Of a stretch of 64,000 nucleotides of DNA, positions 1 through 12,170 are shown piece after piece. The stretch lies in assembly GCA_036925085.1 (NCBI GenBank), contig JAUPFP010000027.1:2655501-2719500 (forward strand), given 5' to 3'. The notes below the pieces were generated by a model. The model was not told the origin of the DNA, did not search any database, and worked only from the letters and a program-made list of their open reading frames with translations. Position 1 is the first letter of the stretch, and each line of letters begins with the position of its first letter. This DNA is from Brachycybe producta (Eukaryota > Arthropoda > Diplopoda > Playtdesmida > Andrognathidae). A program made the position numbers and the translations under genes.

Positions 1-1200
1 TTGAAACTTTGCGAGTGACCCTTTCATAATTGTGATGAATTAGTTTTCTAGTTTGTTCAAGTATGAAATGTGAACCAGGGGCCATAACCCCCCTTAACTA
101 AATGTCAAAACTTAGATTTCAAACATGAAATGGCTGCATTTTGTATGTAGAAAGGGGGGGTGGGGGAGTTAGGGTGGTGTTTCCTACCGTGGATTCAAAC
201 CCACATTACTTCCGAACTATTTTAATTGGCGTACTTTCATTCGCTCTCTTTCTCTCGTGAACGACATAAATGGAATTAGGGGGTGGTGGGCCCGGATGGA
301 ACGATTCGTTTCCTCTTCACTGAAAATCCATTTTTAATTGAATATATATGTGTGTATGGTACACACACACAACATATTCAAAAGAGATGCGAAAAATGTA
401 AATGGAAGAATCCTATTATTATTAATAATAGCAAAACTAATGCAAAAATATTTTGAGGATTTTGACCCTGTGCCGATGAGAGAGAGGAAGTTTTTGGCTT
501 TTGGTGGAGGAGGAGTTGGAGTAAAGGGGGGGGGGGGCCTTGTTTTATTTCAGTTTTAAAATACTTGTAAAAAAACATCGATAAAGTAATTGATTTTATG
601 TTGTTTATAATTTTTCAAGTTGTTTATGAAAATATGAATATAATAAACGAACGGGTTTTAGTACCTTAAAATAGTCCTGAATTAGTAAAAAAAAAATAGT
701 CCATGACAACAACTGCAAGAACTCCTAGGTGAAACAAGTTTAGGATTCAATAATGTGATATTTTGAGGGTCATTGGGTAGAAATAGACTGAGAAACCTCC
801 TCCTCCTGTACTTTGGTAATCGCACGTGTGTCTAAGGAAACAAATTAATGTTTAAATGTGATTTAAATATTTAATTAAAAGTTGTTTTTAGGATGGAAAA
901 ATTTGTCATTTGACTTTGATGTGTGTCACACGCAAACGTATTTTGTAAATAGACAAATAAATCTCATTTTTAAGTATATTAGTAAAATGGGAATTTGAGC
1001 GTTTTAACAATTTTAATGGGTCGTCGATTCGCCAGATTTGAAATTCCTGGGAGATAAGTTCAGATAACGAATAAATTTCAGTTTAAAGAGTGAATTGGGT
1101 GGAGCATAGAAAGAATGGATCTTCTTTTTTTTTGCACTTGTGATCAATGATCACAAATGCATCATCATTATCATAAGATAGAAAAGATCAAAGGCCCCAC

Positions 1201-1220
1201 AGAGAGAGAGAGAGAGAGAG
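1201..1220 (+). repeat. (AG)10 microsatellite
   Basis: Uninterrupted AG dinucleotide tract, flanked by ccccac and ggtccc. Confidence 0.95.
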
Positions 1221-1497
1221 GGTCCCTTTTTTATAATAAATGAAGCCCCTACACACACCAACACATTCTACATATACATTGGTGTCAATGTGCACATGTT
1301 TTATCAATAGATATTTAAAATTGGGTGGGTGGGTGGGTGATGATGGTGACCCTTGTTATATTTGAGCAATATTTGGGGGAGTGGGGGGGGGAGAAGATGC
1401 AAGGATGTGTTTCAGGTGAACGACTTCAAAGATGACATAGGTCACCAACAACCACTTTTTACTATAACAGCAAAAAAAAGACTTGTTTCTTGAGTAG

Positions 1498-1700
1498 AAG
1501 AGCCTTTTCACACGAACCACTTCTAGTAGTCGAATTTGACTGCGAAATTGTAGTCGGCTTGTCGCTCAATACCGAACCACTATACGACCACTTTCCAATC
1601 ACTGCAGTTAACTCAAGTGGTCGGTTTTGGCGACGAGCCGACTACAATTTTGCAGTCAAAACTCAACCACTCTTAGGTGGTTCGTGTGAAAAAGGCTCTT
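1498..1700. mobile_element. 203-bp foldback MITE (AAGAGCCTTTTCACACGAAC)
   Basis: The two ends are inverted repeats: AAGAGCCTTTTCACACGAAC at the left and its complement ending GGCTCTT at the right. A second internal inverted stretch (TTGTAGTCGGCT / AGCCGACTACAA) is also present, so nearly the whole element can fold. There is no coding capacity. The ends resemble those of the elements at 10623 and 25501. Confidence 0.8.
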
Positions 1701-2355
1701 TTAAGTTGTATATTATTAATATGGGAGTGGAGAGAGAGAGAGAGTAACATTGAACAAACACTTTTATATCAATAATAATAAAAATAGTAAAAGAACGTCA
1801 TTGTGACGTCATTAAACAAAAGTCAATTTTGAATTATATACTAACTTTGAAGAGAGAAAGAAAAAAAATATCCACTCCTTCAACAAATAAGATATGAAAA
1901 AAAAAGTGACCGGAAAAGACAAATTTTGAAGAAGAAAAAGCAGAATCCATGTTGAAACTGCAATCTGTCGCGTTTTTTTTTTTCTATCTGAAATTGTTAC
2001 AATATACAATCAGTGAGTGAGTGAAAGTGGACTGTCCATTCTATAAATATATATAGATAGAAAGAGAGAGAGAGAGAGTGAGTGAGAGTGTCCTGAAATC
2101 ATCTTTCATCATTATCACTAGTGTTGTGTTGTATTATAAGGAAGGAAAGAAAGGAGAGGAGTTTGCTTTGGAGAGTAGTAGAGTGTGTATTATGGAACAA
2201 GTGGAAAAAGTGTCTTCTTTCATTGTGGTTCACCCAAATGCCATTTTCTTGCTAGTATTATTATTACATGTATTTCAACACCAAATAATTGGAATTCAAC
2301 CGCTTTTTCGTCACACAAACACACACGTACACACTCAAGGTACCGTAATAATACT

Positions 2356-2357
<2 letters not shown>

Positions 2358-2390
<33 letters not shown>
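2358..2390 (+). repeat. (TCA)11 microsatellite
   Basis: Trinucleotide tract producing false Ser/Ile/Met homopolymer reading frames in this area. Confidence 0.95.
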
Positions 2391-3283
2391 GGATGAATTT
2401 CTCTCTCTGTATTTGTCTCTATGTATGTGTACATTTAGAAACATATAACCAATCTGTGTTCTGTAATGACCGATGCAAACACACAGACAGAGGGTGGATA
2501 ATGATGATTATAGACACTTTAGAAATGTACCAAGTGGGGGGGGGGGGGGGTGTACCGTAAAGTGCTTCTTCCATCTTAATTCCGATGAAAATTCTCATGG
2601 ATTTGTGTGAATAAGTGTAAAACATGGTTGTAAGTTAAAATTCAGAGAGAGAGAGAGAGAGAGAATTTGGTTAAAATATAATATGTGAGCCTTATTATAT
2701 TATAAATACTGTATTGTACTTAGTGCCTTGTTTGCACTCAGGTCAAAACAGTAGGTCAAAGTGAATTTTGATCAGGTTAATTTCACCTCCTCCTATTTTC
2801 ACCTGACATGGAAACAAAGACAAAATTTGGCCAAAAAAACTTAACAGCAAGACTTATTTTAGTACTTTGTACAGATGTAGTTTTAGTCTTCTCCACTAGG
2901 GGTTTAACAAACTAGAAGAGTAAATAAAATAAATTTATATAATAATTACATATGACGATATTTTTTTAGTCAGTAATTTCATTAATAATTAATTATACTA
3001 ATAAACTTCAATTTTGAAGTACAAAAATCGTCATAAAATATTTATTCTGAACGAGATAGTGTCGTTAAATTACTTTTAACAGAAATTCTCTTTTCTCGTT
3101 TCTAACAAATTTTGAATTTCTTCCAAAATGGTCTTCTTTACCTGTAAATAGTACTTATTCATTTGCAACCGTTTCATCATTCAACACACATTTTTATCTC
3201 TTCCGCCCCCCTCATTTCTTGGCTGTCTATTCATGTTGCACGACGATGAAGGTTACAGGGGTGGAGGCTAGTTATTACGAGAT

Positions 3284-3668
3284 TATACCTGCAGCCTCAC
3301 CCTAAGAAGATGCTTTTTGACGTCATAATTTGCTTCTTCTTATAGCGTCGACACACTTAAACGCATTTAAATAATAAACACGTTCTACAGAGCCCTGTGA
3401 AGGACAAACAAACAATATGTCGTCGAATTCAATTTATTCAGTTAATAATCTGAAAATATTGAGTTAATACTTAAATATAATTATATAAACTAATGAACAA
3501 ATTTTGATTTAGTATTTCCAATTTAAAATATTAATAATAATAAAAGTCAATTTTTATTTGGTGTTCATGTCCTTAACCGGATTCCGTATAATTCATCTAA
3601 ACACTTAATTTGAATTTATTTAACTCATGTGTGAGTACAAGGTATTATTAGGGTGAGGCCGCAGGTAT
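3284..3668. mobile_element. Nested MITE, middle layer (ATACCTGCAGCCTCACCCTA)
   Basis: The left ATACCTGCAGCCTCACCCTA is matched at the right by the inverted TAGGGTGAGGCCGCAGGTAT. It surrounds a copy of the element family also found at 24147-24460 and 42459-42774. Confidence 0.75.
3350..3644 (+). mobile_element. Copy of the TACCTTGTACAC element, 5' end diverged
   Basis: Shares long similarity with 24147-24460 and, on the other strand, 42459-42774: landmarks CATTTAAATAATAAAC, CGTTCTACAGAGCCC, GTCGAATTCAAT and the 3' end GAGTACAAGGTA. The first ~20 bases of the family are not recognisable here. Confidence 0.8.
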
Positions 3669-3796
3669 ACAACATTCAGAATATACCAGATTAACACCGT
3701 TCAACCGAATTTATTACCAGTATAATTATACTTTTAATCCCGTTAAGTAGAAGAAGCATTGGTAGCCTCCACGTCCAACCCTCGTGTGAGATGCAG

Positions 3797-4349
3797 CACT
3801 AAGCACACACACAACCTCCTCCTCCTCCTCCTCCCGGGTTTCTTATGTCTTTTCTCTTTGAGTCTTGAATAAATATTAGAATGCTTAATTTGCAGAAACA
3901 AACACGCAGCTTTTCACGTCATATAAAATATTGATATGGTGTACATTAATTGTGAGGTTTGGGGGGGGGGGCTAACCAGTACAAGGGGAATTCGGGGGTT
4001 TTCTTCTACTACTACTATTACTACTACTACTAATAATAATAATAATAATAGTAATAATAGAGAGGACCCCCCTCTCTCTCTCTCTCTATTCCTAGAGCAA
4101 ACAAAACCAAATATTTAATATACAAATAAATAAGTTCCCCTCAAATGTGTTTATATTATTGTCAAATTCAACTATTTTGTTGATATTAACAGAAAGAAGG
4201 GGGAATTGGTTAAATATAAGTTTAAATAAATAGTAATTGCGGTTAAATAGCAAGGTTTTTGTTTTTAATAGTATGGAAGTTTTCTAAAATAAGTTTGTAA
4301 TAATAATGCATCATGGGACGTGACTTTTTTTTTTTTAGATAAACTAAAT

Positions 4350-4389
<40 letters not shown>

Positions 4390-4920
4390 GAAGGAACTTT
4401 AGAAAAGGAACTTGATTGATTAAACCCCGTTACCTAAATGTAAACACTTTTATTGTCGGTTTGTGCCTCAATTAAGTCTTGTGTTTACTAAATTTTTAGC
4501 CCTTGTATCTAATTGGATTTTGTTTATATGTATGTGTGTGTGTATTTACAAGCCATTCTTTTAAAGGTGGGTTCAAGTTATGAGGGGGAGATTTTTTTTG
4601 GAAGAGTGGTGGTTTCTTGTAGGAATATATAAGGGTAATAAGAGTACTACTACTAGTATTGCTAAGTTGTGTCGTTTTAGCACTGATTTATGACGTCATT
4701 TGCCACTGTGACACAATAGAAGGGGTTTGGGTGGGTTGGGAAAAGGAAATAAACCCAACTGTGTAACCCTAACCCCTTTATGATAAGAATAAAAGATGGC
4801 GGCGGCGGCTTTTCTTTTATTTTTTATTATTACATTAAGACAACAAACGTTTTTCTTCTTATGATAATAAACATAATTTTTAATAACGTCATCCACACTT
4901 AAAATGAAATATATTATATG
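3797..4920. other. Non-coding; microsatellites
   Basis: Contains CTC/ACT/AAT trinucleotide tracts near 4006-4061 and a (GA)16 tract at 4355-4386. No gene is visible. Confidence 0.7.
4355..4386 (+). repeat. (GA)16 microsatellite
   Basis: Uninterrupted GA tract. Confidence 0.95.
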
Positions 4921-5060
4921 AATTAAGTATTCACATTATGATGACCACCAAGTGGGAGAGGAATATCGATATAATTATGTTTCATTTAATTTAAAATGAA
5001 ACATAATTATATCGATATTCCTCTCCCACTTGGTGGTCATCATAATGTGAATACTTAATT
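4921..5060. repeat. Perfect palindrome, 67-bp arms, 6-bp loop
   Basis: Bases 4921-4987 are the exact reverse complement of 4994-5060, with AATTTA between. Arm landmarks are AATTAAGTATTCACATTATG at the outside and CGATATAATTATGTTTCATT towards the centre. There is no mismatch in 67 bp, so the structure is either very young, actively maintained, or a library/assembly fold-back artefact. Confidence 0.95.
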
Positions 5061-6148
5061 GATGGGAATGTTGCTTAGAATATAATCAAGAAAGGGTCTG
5101 AAATTCAATAAGAAAATTTGGCACTTTGAACTTAAACTCATTTAGAAGAGTCAAGTTCAAGTGTTAAAACGTCCTTCTTTGACTTTTTTTATCGATCGAT
5201 CGATTTCTTCAGTTATTTCTTCAATAAACAATAAACGACAAATGAATGAAAATAGAACGAATTGAATAATTGATGGGAGCGCCAGTTATAATGTTTCAGA
5301 ATTGAACTTTTAATCAAGCTAGATACAGACGATCAATTCTGGCTTGTCAACATAATTGGGTGTGGGAACATAACGCACGTTTGTTCAAATCGTAATGCTT
5401 TCTATCAATGATGGGGAAAATTTAGCAATTAGTTTAAACGATTTTTAAAAATATGCTCAGCTCAGATTAAATTTTAAAAGAAAAAACCAAAATGTAAACT
5501 GACAGAAATTTTGAGAAACAATCCAGGATTCACCGAACTTAAGAATGAATTGATTCAAATGTAAGAACTTTTGCATGTCAATTTCAACTTCAATTCTCTA
5601 AGTAGGTTGTTGTAATCCTACTCAGTGGATTAAAGTTCAAATGTTAGTTAAGTTTGCTTTTTGAATGAAAAACAAACGCTTTTGATTCAAAAATCGCCCC
5701 TGAAATGACGCAATCACTGCATACAATTTATATGGCTAATTCAACATCAGCTTCTATAAAATATATGCATTACATTAATTTCAGAAGTTGTCATTAAAGG
5801 TTTTTAATTAGAAAATTGTAAAACTTCCTTGAAAAAGCAGGGGGTTGTGATAACAAAAGTAAACTTAATTGGTTTGAATTTCTATTCGATTTTTTATGGA
5901 TTTACATTTCTATCAAATTAAATTAACAAAATGACAGAAAAATAGTTTCAATTAAACGAAACAAAATCTTGGTTTTTTTTAATCAAATGTTGACAGACTA
6001 TATTTCAATAAAGAAAAGATGAAAAAAAAAATATTCGTAAAAATATTGTTTTGTAAATTAATTTTTGAGACCTAGGACCCCCATAGGTTTTATGGGAATA
6101 GTTTTTTCATGGGCCTTATGGGCTAGGCTCCATTTTCTTTTTTAAAAG
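5061..6148. other. AT-rich non-coding stretch
   Basis: No coding exon, RNA gene or clear element is visible. Confidence 0.6.
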
Positions 6149-6253
6149 GTCGTTGTATTCTTAATGATGGCTAAACTCAACTTTTTGTTTAAAAGTTCCA
6201 TATTAATGAGTTTAGTACTTGCTTTGACTTACCAATCATTAAGAATCCGACAC
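6149..6253. mobile_element. ~105-bp MITE (TATTCTTAATGATTG..)
   Basis: Ends gtcgttgtattcttaatgat and the inverted atcattaagaatccgac. A related element with the same end lies at 62612-62712. Confidence 0.7.
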
Positions 6254-6276
6254 TAAGGGATGGAGAATAAATACTA

Positions 6277-6464
6277 TTGAAACACTTTTCAGCAACAGAA
6301 TAAAGTCGAAGGTCGCTGGACTGTCGTCGCAATGTATTTCTTATGGACCTGACACACAGGCTCCTTTTAACTGTGTGCCAAGGTTGGTGTCTTGCCATAG
6401 AAAATGCATTGCAACGACAGTCCAGCAACCGTCGACTTCATTTTGTTGCCGAAAAGTCTTTCAA
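6277..6464. mobile_element. 188-bp foldback element
   Basis: About 52-bp imperfect inverted repeats: the left CTGGACTGTCGTCGCAATG pairs with the right CATTGCAACGACAGTCCAG, and TTTTCAGCAACAGAATAAAG with its counterpart. The middle can fold too. Open frames on both strands here are by-products of the repeat. Confidence 0.85.
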
Positions 6465-7126
6465 ATGTCGTCCGTATGCCAAGGCTCTATAAGAGGAAGT
6501 TAAAAATAAGATTCTTCCCGTGTCGTGATTTCTTCCTGAAGGTTTTTTTTTTAAAAAAAGACTTAGGCTACAAAATAGAACACGCAATAATATTAATAAT
6601 AATTTTAATAATTATAATGTTTAGTAAATATGGGCCTATATTTATTAGGTTTTTGTTGTTTCTTTCCAGTTTCTTGTTTGAAACATAAAACTCCACCCAC
6701 CCTTACACGCACCACCAATATTGAACTTTAGAAAATACTAGAATATGAATTGGTAGGAGGATTGGGGGGGGGGGGTCTCAAGTGTCATTCCAGTTTTTAG
6801 AGAGGAAAAAAATGTTTGACGACTCAAAACATAAATAACACATTTCTAAAAAGACAATTTCCAAATTCCATCGCGACAAATATAGAAATAGAAATGGATT
6901 TTTTTTTTATTGATGATGATGTTTTTTTTTCATTCGGTTAAAAATCGAATGAATAGTTTTATCAATACTTATTATTGTGAACAGGTAAGGTTGTGACAAA
7001 TTCCATTTGTTCTCAGCATTTTTTTGAAGAACATAACACGTAATTATTTTGAAATTAAAATCAACTATCCATTTCTCTCATTTGTTTATTTTTAATAAAA
7101 AAAAAAAAATTTCAGCGTTTAATTTA

Positions 7127-7295
7127 AAAGGCTTCGTTCACGCTTGGTGCAGTAGAAATTCAAGGTCGCTTTCTACTACTGCGCATGTGCTGAATGTACT
7201 CATCTGGTTGGTGGTACATTTAATAGTGCACATGCGCAGTATAAAACTACCTTGATTTACTGTTGCATTAACTTCATAAATGTGAACTAGGCTTT
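7127..7295. mobile_element. 169-bp MITE (AAAGGCTTCGTTCACGC)
   Basis: Inverted ends AAAGGCTTCGTTCAC / GTGAACTAGGCTTT, and internal inverted ACTGCGCATGTGC / GCACATGCGCAGT flanking a short loop. Confidence 0.8.
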
Positions 7296-8103
7296 AAAGA
7301 CTTTTTTTTTAAATATACAAGTTAACTATATTTACAAAATGGATTCTAATGAAAGTTAATAATCAGAATAATTATTTTTTTAAAGCAACTTTAAAAGTGT
7401 TTTAAGAAAGTAGAATGTCTTCAAAAAAATAAACCTTTTATGGCAATTTAAAAATTCTCAATGATCGATTTTTCATTGAGAGATGAAAAAACAGGGTTTT
7501 GATTTTAAATAAGACTTTTTTTTTATGAAAAAAAAAACCCTTTCTTCTTTTCGTTTGTTTTAACTTCTTAACCTCCTTCTAGTTTCTTGTAAATTTTAGA
7601 AGATGTATTGCTGCTACTCGTATAATTAGGAAATATATTCAAAATAAACGAAGTAGTAAGTATTAGTGGGGGTGGTAGGTGGTAGGTTCGGTGGTTCTCT
7701 AGGGTAGACTAGTAAGTAAGTAGTTCTTGTCTCATTATCGTAATTTATGCTAATTGATGCAGATGTTGCGTTGAGAAAACACGTTCTTCAACTGTAGTTT
7801 TCTCCTTTTCTTAAGAAGAAGAGCGGTCGGTCGGCCTCCATTTAAATTTATTTACATTTTACTTTTTACTATTTTCAATTGTTCTATTTGCTTTTTTTTC
7901 TTCTTCTCTTCAAAGAAAATACGAAATTACAAACTTATGTTAACACTTACAACATTTATAAATCTCTTGCTATATTTGGTGTAATTATAAGGCGGTTAAC
8001 ACTAATGTCATATGGCTGACCATTGAATGGACTTCCCGACCATAGAACCTTCAGAAAACCGCAACCACAATTATTATATAACAATTTCCAACCTCTTATA
8101 CTT
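7296..8103. other. AT-rich non-coding stretch
   Basis: T- and A-runs only; nothing recognisable. Confidence 0.6.
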
Positions 8104-8545
8104 CGTTTTCCCTGCAAAAATTAACTGCAGTTATAATAACCAATGTATAGTTAAATGAAAAAAAGTTAGAAGCAGTCTTTTAAGCACGTGTTTCCATTTT
8201 TAAAACACTTAACTGTGGGTAAAATGAAGGTGTCACTTCCTGTTTGCGGTTGCATTTCCTGTTAAACAGTTGTGCATCTTGTAAAAGTTTCTGTCCACAT
8301 TTAGTCAAAATTTAAGTGCTCTCTCACTATTCCACCATGTTGTTTGTGGGTTAAATTTGTTAGAACACTGGAAATGACATTTAACCAATCAAAATAGTGT
8401 AGGTTAAACACATTGTGTCAATGCATTTGAAGTTAACTCCACTGTTTCAGAATTTTAACCATGGTTAACGTAACCACATTTGTTTCTACAAGATAATAAA
8501 CTGTTGTTAACATCTTAACTGCAGTTAATTTTTGTAGTGGAAACG
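8104..8545. mobile_element. 442-bp MITE with AATTAACTGCAGTTA ends
   Basis: The left end CGTTTTCCCTGCAAAAATTA and its continuation ACTGCAGTTA are mirrored at the right as TAACTGCAGTTAATTTTTG..GGAAACG. The internal TTTCCATTTTTAAAACACTT recurs at 20065, suggesting the same family at 19154-20239. Confidence 0.75.
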
Positions 8546-9037
8546 AAAAATTACATGTTTATTGTTAATTGGTTGCGGTTTTACCCCATTTTTCCTATAT
8601 TTTGCCTTAATGTGCGTTTACACTGCAAACTTATATTAAAGTTTTAAAAAAATATGTTGGTTATTTAAATAGAAAAAATCTTTTTTAATAAACTTTTGGG
8701 GTTTTTTTTTTTTGGTTTCAGATACCCGCTCCCCCTCTTCCTTCCCTTTTGCACCTCCACCTGGCGGACGATAAAAGCAGTTAGTTCTCGTTATATTCGT
8801 ATGTTGAAAGCTACGATAAGCAAATAAGAGGTAAGTGAATTTTGTTTAAAAATAATGGTTTTGAGTCATGTTTTCAAATGAATACCTCTGAGAACGATAC
8901 CTCGTTATAACATAATTGACCAAACTGTATAGAGTTTTGTACAGAAAGTGCCTTTACTCCCCAATGATGTTGCACTTAACGATGATTTTGTTTAATAATC
9001 GTTAAGCGAGGTATTAAAAAAAATAATGAACACTTGA

Positions 9038-9306
9038 TTTTCGAACTTTTGATTATTCTAGTCTTTCAGAAGAGCAAAATTAAGAGAAACTAGAAAGTAA
9101 TTTAGAAACTAGAAAAAGTAGCAAAAATATCAAAATGATATTTTTTGTTGCCATTTTATACATTTATAAAAAGTTTATTTTGAAAGATATGTCAAAATGA
9201 AATTGTGTTACCCTGTTCTAGTTTTTAAAACATATTCTTTTAAAACACATTCAAGTTTCTCTTAATTTTGCTCTCCTGCTCTCTTAAGAGTTCGTTTACA
9301 CTTTAA
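9038..9306. mobile_element. MITE of the AGAGCAAAATTAAGAG family
   Basis: The left AGAGCAAAATTAAGAGAAAC is mirrored at the right by GTTTCTCTTAATTTTGCTCT, with tcgaactttt / aagagttcg further out. Related copies or fragments occur at about 14380-14540, 21125-21440, 26885-27095, 27300-27505, 30461-30775, 31680-31900, 40565-41040, 42060-42340, 43550-43880, 50183-50444 and 63640-63735. It is the commonest family in the window. Confidence 0.8.
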
Positions 9307-9508
9307 AAAATAAACCTTAAATTAAGTGTTCTAGAATGTGTTCTTTGTTGTCATTTTGACAAATTGCACCATCTTTTAACTTTCAGAATATCTTAAAAAC
9401 TTAATGAATGTGCAAATGATTTTTGCTTTTCTTTCTTCTTCTTCTTTTCTGTATCACAAATTAACAGAAAATATTCACATCTACATAGGAATTAATGATT
9501 GGCTAGAA

Positions 9509-9563
9509 GGGGGGGGGGGGGGTGGAGTTCTTTTCCCCAATTACAGGAGCCCCCCCCCCCCCC
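9509..9563. repeat. G14 ... C14 inverted homopolymer pair
   Basis: A run of 14 G (9509-9522) is followed 27 nt later by a run of 14 C (9550-9563). Together they form a pure G:C hairpin; alternatively one strand could adopt G-quadruplex forms. Confidence 0.9.
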
Positions 9564-9819
9564 AATAGAGAGAAATCATCAGCCTATTTTGACAAGTGAT
9601 AATTTTTCCGTAAAGAAAAATTTATTCCACTCTTGAAAATTGTTAAGGGAGAAAAGGGGGAAATGGGGAAGAAAACAGCTTATTTGTTTATTTATTTTTC
9701 ATGTTGTCTTTTGAAAAAAAAAACTCCTCCTCCTTGGTTTAGATTTACTCGAAGATGAAATTTGTAGAGATTCATTTCTAACATTCCACTACGATCATCT
9801 TACCATTATATTACGTGTA

Positions 9820-9838
9820 GGGGGGGGGGGGGGGGGGG
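9820..9838 (+). repeat. G19 homopolymer
   Basis: Uninterrupted G run, one of many G or C runs of 9 or more in the window. Confidence 0.9.
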
Positions 9839-10622
9839 CTATATTATGTTCAGGAAAAGGGGAAGATTCGTTGCCGCGTTTTCTCCTATTCCTTGTTTTC
9901 AAATAACCCCCAGTAACCCTCCTCCTCCTCCTTCTTCTTAAGTCAATTCGGAAGAATCCTTTGAATACCACACACACACACAAAGTCAATTGTTTATATA
10001 TTTTTTTTTTGCATTGTGATATATTTGAAATGTTATTCTTATATTCACAATTGGAACAAACAGTTAAAAATATTGGGGTATATCCGGGGAAAAAGGGGGA
10101 GTTTTACTATATATGAATAAGAGGAAGAAAAAGGAGGTTTCTGAAGTTGTCTATTTTTGTCTTTTTCTCTGATCCAATCTTAAGACATATGTCATCCAAA
10201 TGAGAGAATTCGAATCGAAAAGATTCCAAAGCCAATTTGTATTTTTCATTTTTCCCCAGTCAATCTTATATTACAACCACATTCTATATATATATATATG
10301 TATATATACTGTATATAGGAGTTGAGATAGGAGATATACATGGATAGGAGTTGAGATTTTGCATCTTTTAAGGTGACTTACTCTTCCTAGTAAAGCAAAG
10401 TCATCCTAGATAAATTCCTAATTATAAATGATTACAAAAAAAAGCACAAAATAATACAAGTCCCCTCTTCCTCTCAATACCGCTGGACCTGGCCTGAAAT
10501 ATGGTAGCCCAGGATTTTAAATGACTTTTTGATATTCCGGCCGGAAATGGTCGACCCCCGTCCGATGGGAAATCTTGAGAATGGAACTGACTTTAGTTAG
10601 GTTTACATTTGGAGTTACTTTA

Positions 10623-10845
10623 AGCCTGCTTCACATGGAACACTTTGTGGCGCCACATAATTATAGTCCTTTTTTTGCAGAGCATACCGGTTTTTTTCAG
10701 TTCGGCCACGAGCTGCCTTGTCTGTTAGTAATGATTACGGTTGATACCAGTTGCTCTCATTGTTTTAAAGGAAGAGAGGTCCATGTGAAGCAAACCACGT
10801 GAACCACATTGTAGCGTCACAAAGTGGTCTGTGTGACGTCGGCCT
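10623..10845. mobile_element. 223-bp MITE (CACTTTGTGGCGCCAC ends)
   Basis: The left AGCCTGCTTCACATGGAACA is mirrored by the right TGGTCTGTGTGACGTCGGCCT; ACACTTTGTGGCGC pairs with GCGTCACAAAGTGG. It shares ends and the internal GGTCCATGTGAAGCAA-like stretch with the element at 25501-25784. Confidence 0.75.
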
Positions 10846-11251
10846 AAGGGTTTTTTACCAAATAAAACTAATATTAAATTTACTAATTTCAAATATTTAC
10901 TGTAATATAATACACACATTTTTAGAGATTCGTAGAAAATGATCTTTTTTTTTTTTGCCTAGGCCGTTTAAGAATGTTGGTTTCCTAGTTACAGTTAAGA
11001 AGGAATTCCTTTTTGTGTAGTACTTCTTCTATTGTCTCGCTCCATGTGTATTTCTCTTCTTCTAATATGTCTTTTTGTTCATATAAATATTGTATTTTTC
11101 ATCATCTTCTTAGTAATAATATTCCATTAACTTAATTGACTAATTCTATAAGCTTAAAAATGTAAACTTAATGTTTTTTCTGTCTCTCTATTGTATGTCT
11201 TAAGACATCAAATATAATAGAAAGAGAAAAGTCCTTCTAACTGTGTTTTAG

Positions 11252-11283
<32 letters not shown>

Positions 11284-12170
11284 CATACATGTAATAATTG
11301 TGAATAATGTTGAATAATAACAACAACAACGAGAAATTGAAAATGGGCAAATGGAATAACAACAACAAAAAAGAGATCCACCAACTTAAGAAGAAATCCA
11401 TTTCTGAGGGGTTTTTCTTTTTCTTTTTCTTCTATTTTTGCTTTTCTTTTTTTGCATTTTATATTAACAAGCCAAAATAACGTTTTTCAGATCAGAACTT
11501 CATAAATATTTCTTCGAGCATCATCATCATCATCATCATCAATAAATACTTAATATGATGATTTTTAATAATAATCAGCTTCTTTTTTGTGCATATATTT
11601 TTTTAAAAAAAGAAATCTTAACTTATAAGAATAAATAATGATCTCTCTCTGTCTGTCTGTCTGTCTGTCTGTCTGTGTTTAAGAAAAGAAGAATTCTTGA
11701 GTGTCATCCAATCGCATCTTCTTAAAAGTCCATCAAACCAGAAATAGTTGTGGTTATTTTACTGCGTGTTTTGATCGTAAATTCGCTTTTAATTGGAAGT
11801 TTTGCCCCCCCCCCCAACCCAACCCCAACTACTACTTCCCTCGTCCTTTTCTACCATTGTTAGAGAGAGAGAGGGGGGGGGGGGGGTGATAATAATAACA
11901 GCTCCAAAAAAAGAACGCGTGCAAAACACTTTTGTGTTAAGATATTTTTTCGTACATTTCTTATCTAATTGACGTTGAGAATGAGAGAGAGAGAGAAAAT
12001 AATAAGACACAATTGACCATATAGTCAGTCAGAATGTGCAAAAATAACTGTATGGACATAAATAATATCATTAAAGTTTCATTGTTCCATTGATGATGAT
12101 GATGATATTATGTTGGACTTTAGTGGCTAAAAATGTTACAGGTTGGGTTTTTTCCATCTCGGAGAATTTT
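10846..12170. other. Non-coding; microsatellites
   Basis: Contains (AT)n at about 11250-11279, (TCTG)n at 11649-11677, ATC and GAT tracts, and C10 and G14-type runs near 11805 and 11873. No gene is visible. Confidence 0.65.
11649..11677 (+). repeat. (CTGT)7 microsatellite
   Basis: Tetranucleotide CTGT tract following a short CT tract. Confidence 0.9.

Larger units (their letters stand above)
1..3234. other. Upstream non-coding DNA with microsatellites
   Basis: No coding exon is supported. Short open frames here are built from simple repeats such as (ATC)n, GA and GT tracts. It contains poly-G runs at 528-538 and about 2536-2550, a GA tract at 1201-1220 and a hairpin MITE at 1498-1700. Confidence 0.7.
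3235..3796. mobile_element. Nested MITE, outer layer with GTGGAGGCTA ends
   Basis: Left end ..GGGGTGGAGGCTAG and right end GGTAGCCTCCAC.. are imperfect inverted repeats shared with the elements at 12171-12800 and 25401-25940. Inside lies a second inverted-repeat element (about 3284-3668) and inside that a third, so insertions have stacked three deep. Confidence 0.7.

Noticed and set aside
180..235. tRNA-like T-arm (GTGGATTCAAACCCAC) near the window start
   Set aside because: No matching anticodon arm or acceptor stem could be drawn; at most a decayed tRNA-derived SINE fragment.
2078..2560. Longest continuous open frame in the window (160 codons, + strand)
   Set aside because: It is built from an (TCA)11 tract read as poly-Ser, a GT/GA-rich flank and a G-run read as poly-Gly. 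It has no domain and no coding-like composition.
6189..6688. Open frames on both strands around 6.2-6.7 kb
   Set aside because: They overlap the 188-bp foldback element, so the frames mirror each other; no coding signature.
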